In this document: positions 42,562 through 54,500 of the stretch, piece after piece | Layout: the number at the start of each line of letters is the position of its first letter | Numbering within the stretch: position 1 is the stretch's first letter | DNA from: Alentia gelatinosa | Lineage: Eukaryota; Annelida; Polychaeta; Phyllodocida; Polynoidae | NCBI GenBank assembly: GCA_950022655.1 | Contig: OX465584.1 | Span: 46,420,723-46,484,722, forward strand | DNA length: 64,000 nucleotides | Direction: 5' to 3' | The notes under the pieces: model-generated | Databases searched by the model: none | Seen by the model: the letters and a program-made list of their open reading frames with translations, nothing else | What the model was told of the DNA's origin: nothing | Made by a program: the position numbers and the translations under genes

Positions 42562-45500
42562 GTAAGTCAACGACACTTACACAAGCTAGAAGTCACTAAC
42601 CGTGTCACGCATGGTCATCAGGGTTGAGCATGCAGTCACCCTGCACACTGATGAGATACTTTTGCCATGTTTGTGAACCCTGACGAGTGGATTCACCACT
42701 CCACCACAATAGGACACTTCATGCGTACGCTTGACTGAAACTTACTCAGATATAAATATCTTGGGATCCAGGGAAATCTGATGCAGTTGTAATCAGCTTG
42801 GGAATATGGTTCCGTAATCCGTTTGAAATTATCAAAGTGGGATTCACACGCAGAAACTTGAATGGGATTCACACCGTGGGATTCATGTTACTCACAGGGT
42901 GTTTGTCTGAGCTCCTGCTGAGATTATGTACTCCAACCCAATTTCTTCATCTACACCCAAGGGTTTCAATTCCCTGAGACATGTTTTGCCCCTGTAATTG
43001 TGGGATTGTAAAGTGGGATTCACACGATGGGACTAATGGACCTGAGACTGGTGTACTTCACACCTTTGCACCAGTCGGCCTATTTCAAGCTGGGTACAAA
43101 GTTTCACATATTGGGGTGTTTTACAGTCTCAGGGTAACATGGCATATTCAATTTACATGGGAAAACTTAACAGGTACATAGTCTCACCCCCACAGCCCTA
43201 CACAGGGTACACAGTCGCCGATTCGGGGTACTTCCCCGTGTGAATAGGTGTTATTTGAGACCACTGAGACTCACAGATTGGATTGGGGGGGGGGGGGGGG
43301 GGGGTGTGTGAAATACATTTGACCCTCTAAATTTTAAACCTGTTTAAAGTCAAAATCTCATGAGATTCTGTTCCTTGTTGGGGTGATTGTCATCGACAAT
43401 TGCAAGAGAAAAAAGTTGTCTCAGCAAAATGGAACCCTGTCATTCACACGAGGAGATTGTGTTCCAGTACTGAATGGCAACAAGAGTTGTCTCAGACAAA
43501 CGGCCTGTGAATCCCACTTTAAGTGGGATTCACGTGATGGGATTCATGTACCTCACAGGCCGTTTGTCTGAGACAAATCCCGTTGATTGTCGGCGACTGG
43601 TGAAAAGGTGTGACGTACACCAGTCTCAGATCCATTTGTCCCTAGTGTGAATCCTACTTTAGCGGCACTTACCCCTAAAAGGGAAGAGAATCTCATGAAA
43701 TTTTGAACCCTGTGAGGGACATGAATCCCACCGTGTGAATTCCACTTAACGTACCTGAGATGGGTGTACTTCACACCCTTCCCCTAGTCTCAAACAATTC
43801 TCCTCTGGTAAAAAGTTCTCATGGCACATCTGAGTAAAAATGATACAAAAATGATAGATTCCGTTATCAATGTTAAACCTATGAGACAGAAATACCAGGG
43901 TTAAGATCAATTGAAATGTCACTTTCCAAGGCTGCTTTTTTGGGCTGACATCTCTGTTGGTCACCGTTCTTCTCCAGACAGTGTGGAGCGTCTCGGGCGG
44001 CCCCTGGAGACTAGTGAAGGGAAGGAGCTGACGCAGTCTAACATCACCTTCCTCCTGGAAGACCTCTCTCTCACCAACGGCGTCCTCGTCGCCATCTCCG
44101 CCGACTTCCTCTCCCAGAATCCTGTGCGCTTCCAGGTCTGGCGTCCCGAGTCCCTCGAAGACCGGAAGTACAAGCTGGTGTGGGATGCGCATGCCTATTC
44201 CCCCCTTAACGGTATTCACACGGTAGGTGGCACTGTTACTGCTCATTGTAAAACCTGGGGGGCCTGATTCCAATCAAGATTAACTCATTCTCAGAAAAGC
44301 CTTCTCTGAACTGCAATATCCTGGCAGAACCTGAAACTCTGTTACTTAATCCTAGATATGTACACCAATATTAGCGAATGTATGGGGCTAAATTGAACAT
44401 GTTGGCTATTGTCATAGCCTTGTCGGAAGGCCACCGACAAGCTTCATGTCACAGCCTGTCCTGGCCTTGTCGTAGCCTCTTGTTGGGAACTGGGGTCCAC
44501 CAACACAGCAGTGTCATGGCGTGTCGGGAGCGTGTGGGGTGTCCCAGGAGCGGGGTTTTACTCTAAAGGGGGGCGTCCACCAACCACGACAAGGGTACGA
44601 CAAGTGCTGACATGAAAGTTCCAATCGCAGCCTGGTCGCAGCCTTGTCGTGAGAAGAGCAGGGTCGGGACAGCGGTGTCCTGGTGTGTCGTAGACGTTGC
44701 TGGTTGCCATTAAAAAGGCACCCATGGTTCCGACACACTACAACAGTAATATCGAGGAATCTACAACACTCCACGACAAAGGTCTAGTCGTAGCAAAAAT
44801 CGAACATGTTTGATATTGTCGTAGCCTTGTCGGAAGGCCCCCAACAAGCTTCATGTTGCAGCCTGTCATGGCCTTGTTGTAGCCTCTTGTCGGGAACTGG
44901 GGTCCACCAACACAGCAGTGTCATGGCGTGTCGGGAGCGTGTGGGGTATCCCAGGAGTGGGGTTTTACTCTAAAGGGGGGGCGTCCACCATCCACAACAA
45001 GGCTACGACAAGTGCCGACATGAAAGTTCCAATCGTAGCCTTGTCGCAGCCTTGTCGTGAGAAGAGCAGGGTCGGGACAGCAGTGTCATGGCATGTCGTA
45101 GACGTTGCTGGTTGCTATTAAAAAAGTCACCCGTGGTTCCGACACACTATGACAGTGATATCGAGGAATCTACAACACTCCACGACAAAGGTCTAGTCGT
45201 AGCAAAAATCGAACATGTTTGATATTGTCGTAGCCTTGTCGGAAGGCCCCCAACAAGCTTCATGGCGTAGCCTGTCATGGCCTTGTTGTAGCCTCTTTTC
45301 GGGAACTGGGGTCCACCAACCATGACAAGGCTACGATAAGGCTTCCAATCGTAGAGCTGTCGTGGACCTTGTCGGAAAGCCATTATCGTAGCCTTGTCGT
45401 GGTTGGGGGATGCCCCCCTTAATTGGTTACATGACACCACTTGATGCATCACTTTTGCCAACCATATAACCACATTGAATGCATTCCTTACATCAGGAGC

Positions 45501-48500
45501 TTTAATTTGATACCAAATACTCATATTTTTCATGATTTCTATCAAATTTTCATCTCATCTATGAAAAAAAAAAAAAAAAAATCTTCTAAAAACGTTTTTG
45601 CTGACGCGCGCGGTGATGAGAAACAAGTTTTTTTTTTAAGTGGCCTTAAGTCTATGGTTTTGAAACAGCTCTCAGGGCTCCTAGTTAGTTGCAGCTGAGA
45701 TACAGAAATTAGTGTTGATGATAATTATAATAAAAAAAATGCCCCTCACATGTGCATGCAGGGATCACAACAAGTCAGAGTAGGGGAGGCCTGAGAGAAT
45801 ATGAAGATTCCCTGTGCGTGATACTGTTTCATTTAGTGTGAGATGTGGTGAGACATAACCAGACTGATAAACACACTTACACAGATACATAGACACAGGG
45901 AAGATATACAGATACACAGACATAGTATCAGCACATAAAATCACACAGGTTGACATAGTGTGTGACAGGCACACATATGCTCACAGAGCCATAGCAGTAA
46001 CTATACATACAGACACACAGACAGGCATACTTGGGTAAAAACTCAAATACACAGAGTTATGAATAGAGTATAATGGTCCACACGCAATCTATAATTTATC
46101 ATACTCACTCTTACAATGTTGCATGTTGTGTAGTTGTGTATTCCAGTTTCCCCTTTTTAATTAAAGCCGGGTTCATGTGTTCACAGCAGTGAGACTCAGA
46201 GAGCCAGTGAAGCGTACCCAATGCTCACAAGGGTTTTCGAGGTTGTCTAGGTGGGATCAGGGACCAGGGACCTGTTTCAGTAGTTTCGTGACATGTCTAG
46301 ATGGCGTCTGTGACACAATACGGACAGATCACAAAATCGCAGTCAATGACACACGGAGTTTCACTCACTTCTCGTAGTAATTAAGCAATGGAACTTTAGC
46401 ATGAGTAGGAGATACATATAATCTATAATCGTTCCAAATATGAAGAAGATTGGCCACTTCGATCTTCTGATATTTGCTAGTCTTTTTCCGCTGTTGCTTG
46501 CACTGTTGGTGCCGCTATTGATGTCTGTCTAGGCCTAATGTCACAAGACTACTGAAACAGGTCCCTGTTTCACTAGTTTGTGACATATCTAGATGGCGTC
46601 TAGATGGTGTGTCCAGTTTCATAAGAACTAGACATTAGACTTCGTTTTGTCCGTTCTTGCTTGCACTGTTGGTGCCGCTTTTCATGTCTGTCTAACACTT
46701 TTGTCACGAAACTAGTGAACAGGTCCATGATGTGTAAATTTGTCTAATTCTTATGTTTGGGGTCTGTCTTTTTTTAAGGGCAGCTACTTGTGTTGTCACG
46801 AAACTAGACAACCCCAATATGTATGTATGGTGTCACAGACATGTCACAAGACTAGTGAAACAGGTCCCTGGTCGTCGCGACCGGACCCTACACCTCAGCC
46901 CAGATATGCACCTGTCAGTCCCGTTCCGTGTGTGCCCAACGGCCGTGTGGGCGGGGCTTAATTTTTAGGACTAATTAACAGAGCTTAATTCCTTTATATA
47001 AGCTTTAACAAAACCAAACCGATGGGGAAGTAGGGAAAGTCGTATAAGGCTCTCCTACTAGATTTTTTTCTACAATTACTTAATTTCCGGTATGGATCTA
47101 AGTTCTCTCTTGAAAGCTAGTTTGGTAGGTTGTGTTTTAGCTTCCTCAGGGAGGGCGTTCCATAACGTCTACCTCGATAGCCTAGCGACTTTTTGTAGAA
47201 TTCTGTTTGGGCCTTTTTATTTCAAATGATAGTTTGTTTTGTGATCTAAGCCTAGGACCGTTATCTATATCGTCATGACATTGTGGTACTTCGAACGAGC
47301 CAAACTCATTTAAATATAGCTTTCTCATGTAGGTAAGTATAATTTCATTCCTTATGCGTTCTAGGTAGGTAACTTGTTTTTCATGGAGCTGTTCGACAGT
47401 GTTCACCATGGCACAATCCCTGAGGACAATCTGCAGGCCTCGGTTCTGGAGCCACTGTAATTTATACGCCAAATTTTGTTGGCGCCATCTTTCATTATAC
47501 AAGCATAATCAAATAGGGATAATATTACCTGCTTATACACCTTGAGTGCTTTTTTCTGGGACATAAAGTGTCGATTCCTATTCAATATAAATAATTTTGT
47601 GAAACTTTCTTAATAACACTCCTGCAATGCTTTTCTAGGGACATTACTGTATCCACATGTACTCCAAGATACTGGTACGGGCTGACCAGGTCTAATTCCA
47701 TAAAATTAATATACAATGACAGATTCAAAGTTTGCAATTTTTATTGGTAGGGACGAAACAACAGTATTTAGTCTTTTTGGCGTTTATCCTGAGGACATTA
47801 ATCTCACACAATTCAACAAAATCGTCTAGTGCTTTTTATAATCGTTCTTGTACTATTTCAGCATTTCTATGGGAACTAATTAAAACCATTTCATCCGCAT
47901 ATAGTAAGCAGTCAACGTTTTTGAGAACTTTAATCACATCGTCAATATAATTCATCGGCAGGGCGTTCATAGGCCCATAAAACATGTTCGACAATCTCGT
48001 CGCAGCCGTGGAGCCAGGGTTTTATGTCAATAATCTTTGTTGAATCCCAAATGCACTACATGCTTGTCCGAAATTACGTAGGTATTTCGTAGCTAATAAA
48101 TATATTGATTAATGCGGGTATGGTTCAGTAACTTAAAGGAATACAAACTAATTTGATAAATATGTATTATAGCAGTGAGAGGAAACACATAGCATAGGTG
48201 TTCTTTATAAGGAAAGGTATGATCAGGTGAGGTTCTGACGTTGAAGCAGGGGAGTAGACCTCAGCGCCGCCTGCGCTGAGCAGCATTGAGTAAGTGGATA
48301 AGACCTATAGATGAGGTATAGGTGAGCGAGGTCCTCTGTTCTTCTAGGAGCGGATCAGTTCAAAGGTGCCAAAAGCCTCATTCTATCTGGAATGAGGCTG
48401 ACTTGTGGTATATGTGATCGTGCGAACCTGTCTTACTCTGTGAATGACTTGAAAACAGACATTCAGGGGGCTAACTCGCGTACGGAGAGTACACGGAGTA

Positions 48501-51500
48501 GACATACCTGGACTTCTGGCAATGTGAAAACTATGATTTGGACTTATATCGGCTAGATCTTTATGAGTGTTGAAGTTGTGAACAATCATGGAATCGTGTA
48601 GATGAATCTAAAGGACTGAATACATAGCGATGGAGTGATGAAACGATTAGGCGATGGACTTATATAATTATTTCAATATTCTGGGACTAAATATGTATTG
48701 GACTGATTGGTTATATTGAAAACTTGGTTATATGGAAAACTTGGTTTGTATCAAACAAGTACCTGAACCTTATTCTACATTTGCTATTGATACCAGAATG
48801 TCCTTCTGATAATTAAAAGGATTAATTAAGACTTCATCGTTTGTCCTTAGTACCTCCAGACTCAGGTGTGTGAGGCTACTGTGTAGCTGAGACTAGTTCG
48901 CAGCAAGCAGATCTACGAAAACTATGAACTTCCTTGAAACACATAGAGTTTAAAACGATCATTACAAGAACTTTGAAGGAGTGTAAGAATAACAGCTCCC
49001 AGGTCTAATTAACATCATTTTAGACCTCACAATGGTACACAAAAATCATTTCTAAAAACTGCATGCTTGTTTTACAGATCTACCTTCGTGATCTGGCAGG
49101 GGTGGACTGCCCGGTCGTCCACCAGGGGGACCACATGGGGCTGTTCGCGGAGGAGGGCCCCATGCCGGTGGCGTACTCGTTCATGCGGCACGAGTCGCCG
49201 GCCGCCTTACGGGACTCGCTCGGTGCCCACCAGGTGCGCGTTGTCCGGGGCGACACGGTGAAGTTCGACGCGCTGAGCTACCCCTTCCGCTTCTCCATCA
49301 ACGCCTTTGTCCACACGGGTACGTATACGCGACCCACCTACAGCGAACTAATATAAACCCGCTAAAATGGCAGATAACCGTGCACAAAACACTTTTTCCG
49401 GAGGGCAGTAAAAACGAGTCTTAGTGCTAAAGCTATGGGGTTTGAGGATAGAATTTTGTTTTTGGTCTCGTTTGCTCTTATTGAAGTGTAGTTTACTACA
49501 ATCGTTAACTATTGTTAAGTGTATAAAAATATGGATCTAAAACATTGGAGAATGACATATAATCTCGAACCTATATAGTCAAATTACTGAGTGACTATAT
49601 CTGAAAATGGTGTTTTATGAATGGGTATCTGTGGTTTAAGCGGGTTCACTTTGGCTCCCTATTCTTCAATCCTGTACGAGTTACAGAAAAGGATCTTCAT
49701 GTACAGCCCAAGATTATTAAACGGGCCCCAGTTGGAACCGCTATTTCTCTGCGGTGCATGTAGTGTTATACACGCACGCCGCCCTGGTGGCGTTTCTTGT
49801 AACTAACATATGTAAAAGTTGTCTGGGACTGCTACCAGTTACAGCCCGGTTACAGGAAGTGAAATCTGGTCATGCTTGAATACAACAGTTAACAAGAAGA
49901 TGAATCTACTTGTCTTTTATTAATCTAAGCCCAGAAGCTTTACAAGATGGTGTCAGAACTGAAGATGTCTTTCATTCATGCCCCAAAAGTGAAGACTGAA
50001 ATGAAATCTGCCAGGTTTGATGTGTGACACTCAAAGATGCTCTGGGACTTTCTGTGAGTAGGCACTGATTTCTAATAAGTTTGGATCAAACTAGGCCCAT
50101 CAACTAGCCTAGTCTAGCCTACTACTGACATTACTGTGAACATTGATTGCAAAACTATATCCTGAAATATCATAAACATTGACTTTATATGAATGCTGTA
50201 GATTTAGTGCCTAGGTCTGTCAGTACATATTGAAGAAAATGGCTACTGCTTCAGTAAAACCACCTGAAATCCTAAAAGTGGAAAGGGGTAACCCATCTCA
50301 TTCTTGGATCCTATGGAAAAGAAAATTTGAAATCTACCTCAGGGCCACAGGCTCCAATGCAGAGGAGGGTGACAGAAAAATTGGTTTATTACTCCACCAC
50401 ATAGGGGATGAAGGGCTGGACATATTTGACAGTTTTGTTTTCAAGCCCCAAACTGATAACCCCATAGATGGACAACCACCTATCCCAGCAGAGGACCCTA
50501 ATAATTATGACACAGTCATTGAAAAGTACACTGAGTATTTTGGTAAGAGGGATCCACAACTGTTGCTCAGGGAACAATTCTGGTTTCATCTCAAGAGGGG
50601 GGCCTCCCAAACATTGGAGTCATGGGTGCTAGCAGTAAAGAAGTTTGCCGCAGAATGTAAATTCCCGAAAGACTATATGGAGCAGGCAGTACGAGACAAG
50701 TTAACATTCTCATGTACAGAAGAGTCATCGAAAGCGAAGCTGTATGATGTTGGCGCGGGGCTGACATTGGACAGAACTGTCGAGATCCTGTACCAAAAAG
50801 AAACTACTAGATACGAACTCCAAGAGTCGAAGAGTGCGAACATCGATGTAGTGCGCAGCAGGTTCAAGAAAAGCAGCTTAAGCAAGTCAGCAGATAAAAA
50901 AGCGAAAACCGGCGACAGAATCAAGTGTGGATATTGTGGAAGCGAGCACATGAAAGGCAAAAAGAACTGTCCTGCAAAAAGTCACACTTGTGAGAAGTGT
51001 AAATTAAAGGGTCATTACTCAAAGGTTTGCCGCACGTCTAAATCTCGGGTTTCTCAAGTCGTCGAGGGGGAGAAGGACGATAGTTCCGATGACAACGAAT
51101 CACACATATTCATTGGCAGCGTGACGACTAGCCAAGTAAATGTGACGTCATCCAAAACCACTCCAGATGACAAACCGACTGATTCAAGTAAAGGCTGGTA
51201 TATAAAGCTCAAGGCTGGTCCAGATATCCTATCATGGTACATAGACTCAGGAGCTGAGATATCGGTGATGCCCGACACACTCTACAAGAAGTCATACGGT
51301 GATATTCAGCCAACTAGACGCACACTGTTTGCTACAGGCGAGCATCAATTACAGACACTGGGATGTGCTCGTATGGAGTTAAGACGTGGAGACTCTACAA
51401 TCCTCGAAGATGTTTATGTAGTAAAAGGCGTTAAGTCGCTACTCCTCGGACAACCCGCAATTGAGAAATTAGGACTGATACCTAACATACCTGGTGCATA

Positions 51501-54500
51501 CAGGATCAGAGCCGTGAACAGTGATAGTCCTGAATTGGACACAAAGGATAAGGTCATCAAAGCCTACCCAAAACTCTTCAATGGACTCGGTAAGCTCAAA
51601 GGTGAATACACTATCCGACTCAAGGACGACGCAAAACCTTTCTGCCTCTATACCCCACGCAGGGTACCATTACCTCTTATGAAGAAGGTAGAAGAGGAAA
51701 TCGCAGCACTTGTGAAGTCAGAAGTGATTGTGCCTGTAGATGAGCCGACAGACTGGTGCGCACCTATGGTGGTCGTACCAAAGCCAAACGGGAAAGTACG
51801 ATTATGTGTGGACTTGACTAAACTCAATGAAGGAGTCCGTCGTGAACTCTATGTGATGAAAAAAGTAGAAGAGACCCTTGGGAGTATATCAAGTGGGAGT
51901 GTGTTCTCCAAGCTGGATGCTAATTCCGGCTTCCACCAAGTGTTACTGACCGATGAAAGTGCGAAGCTTACAACATTTATAACACCTTTTGGTAGATATA
52001 TGTTCAGACGGCTACCCTACGGAATCTCATCCGCACCTGAGCACTTCCAAAAGCGAATGGACAGAGAACTGACAGGCCTACAAGGAGTGTTGTGTCACAT
52101 GGATGATATCCTCGTGATCGGCAAAGACAAACAAGAGCACGATGAACGTCTAACTAAAGTACTGAACCGACTGCAAGACAGCAGGATCACTTTAAACAAG
52201 GACAAGTGTGTCTTCGCCTCAAACAAACTTCACTACCTTGGTCAGGTGATAGATGCAGATGGAATCAAGAAAGACCCAGCGAAGGTCAAAGCGATCATTG
52301 ACATGCCTGAGCCCAAAGATGTCCCAGATGTCAGACGATTCCTTGGCATGGTCAATCAGCAAATGAAGTTCCTAGAGAATCTTGCAGAAGTAACAAAACC
52401 TATCAGAGATCTCCTTAAAAAGGATTCCGAATGGACTTGGGATCTCCCACAAAAAGCAGCGTTCAACAAACTGAAGCAAATGCTGGCTTCCGACAAAGCC
52501 CTTGCTTTATACGACCCGGAAAAAGAGACAATCATATCTGCAGATGCAAGTAGTTATGGTGTAGGGGCCGTGATCAGACAACGCCAGAAAGATGGGAATC
52601 TCAAGGCAGTTGCTTATGCCAGTAGATCAATGACAAAGACGGAGGGCAGATATGCTCAAATTGAGAAAGAAGCATTGGCGACCACATGGGCACTTGAACA
52701 CTGGAGCGATCTCCTTATTGGCATGAAGTTTCATGTTGAAACCGACCATAAGCCGTTAGTGCCACTATTCTCAACCAAATTGATCGACGAACTACCAATC
52801 AGGATCCAACGATTCAGACTCAGACTGATGAGATTTGACTTCACAATCAGTCATGTCCCTGGAAAACTCCTAACCACAGCAGATGCTCTCTCGAGGGCAC
52901 CACATGAAGAGTCAAGAAGCGATCAGCAAGCAGTGGATCTTCAACATGAAGTTGAGGCATATGTGAATGCTGTCATGGTATGCCTTCCAGCATCGGATAA
53001 ACGTCTAGATGAGATCCGCCAAGCACTAAAAGAGGATGAGACACTGAGTGTTGTCATACACCATGTAGAACATGGATGGCCAGAAGCTAGACGTGACATA
53101 TCTGGTCCACTTGTGAAATACTGGACAGAAAGAGGGAACCTCTCTCTACATGAAGGGTTACTACTACGGGGTAGACAACTCATTGTGCCAGCTAGCCTGA
53201 GAGTTGATGTCTTACGAAAACTGCATGATGGTCACCAAGGACTAACCAAGACTAGAGCCAATGTCAGCTCCTCAGTATGGTGGCCTGGAATAACCAAAGA
53301 TGTTGAGAAGACAGTGAAAAATTGTGTCACTTGTGAGAAGCATAGGAGAGAACGGGTCGAACCTATGAAAGGAACAGAATTCCCTGAACGTCCTTGGTCA
53401 AGAGTGGCAGCCGATTTTTTCTACCATAAAGGGCTGACATACCTACTTCTCGTTGACTATTACTCAAGAGACATTGAGGTGTGTCAAGTGACTAAAAATG
53501 TTGATTCGGCTGAGACCATCGCTAAAATGAAGAGGATGTTCTACCATCAAGGCATTCCTGATATTCTGTTTAGTGATAACGGACCACAGTTCGCGTCAGC
53601 AGAGTTCAAACGCTTTGCAGATCACTACAAATTTGAACACCTTACGTCATCTCCAAGATATCCTCAGTCAAATGGTGAGGTAGAGAGAACTGTTCAAACC
53701 ATGAAGGCAATCTTGAAGAAGACAGACGATGAATACCTTGGCCTTCTCTCATACAGGAATACACCACTGCAAAATGGATTTTCAGCAGCCCAGCTCAACA
53801 TCGGGCGTAAGTTGAAAACCAGAGTTCCAATTCACCCGGATGAACTGAGACCCTGCACACCTGATGCTGATCTTGTCAGGAGGAGAGAGAGAGACTATAG
53901 GAAACAAATGCGTATCAACTATGATCGTCGTCACAGAGCCACTGAAGCCAATGAGTTATCGCCTGGAGACAGAGCATGGCTTCCAGACCTGAAAGTGGAA
54001 GGAAGGGTTGTTGGCAAAGCACAGAGCCCTAGGTCATATATCATATCAACACCAAATGGACTAGTGAGACGGAATCGACGGATGACCAGAAACCTAGGCC
54101 CTGGTCCCAATATACCACCAGTTCACCAGAGTGATCCCGCCACAACTACAACAGTGGTTACACCAACTATTACTCGTCCACAACCTGTAGAGATCACTGA
54201 TGCCCATCCAGTGGTCACTCCACCAACTCCTGATCGAGGTGCCACCCCTAGCGTACCTGATCCGGAACCGAGAAGATCTAAGCGACAGAGATCTGCTCCT
54301 AAAAGACTGATAGAAGAATACTAATGACTCTTCTCTTTCAGATTACTTATCATATTACTTTATAAGTTAGAAAGCATTTAAAGTTACCAAAGAACATTTG
54401 ATCATATTATTTCATATTCAAAGACAATGAACAGTCCATTTACTTACAGAGACTTTCATATACATATTGACTAACAAGAGACTTATAGAGTTACTAGTAT

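Larger units (their letters stand above)
44223..49077. other. Intron 2 of the plus-strand gene
   Basis: No exon is seen. The intron contains a 408-bp tandem repeat (44398-45420), a pair of MITEs (46265-46726), a LINE fragment (47060-48000) and otherwise unremarkable AT-rich sequence, including 48.0-49.0 kb. Confidence 0.55.

Noticed and set aside
43746..44273. 175-codon minus-strand frame opposite exon 2 of the plus-strand gene
   Set aside because: The plus-strand exon has consensus splice sites and phase agreement with three other exons; the antisense frame is a shadow of its GC-rich codons.
50230..50238. Upstream start for the gypsy polyprotein
   Set aside because: The in-frame codon at 50230 is TTG; the first ATG, with a good context, is at 50239.
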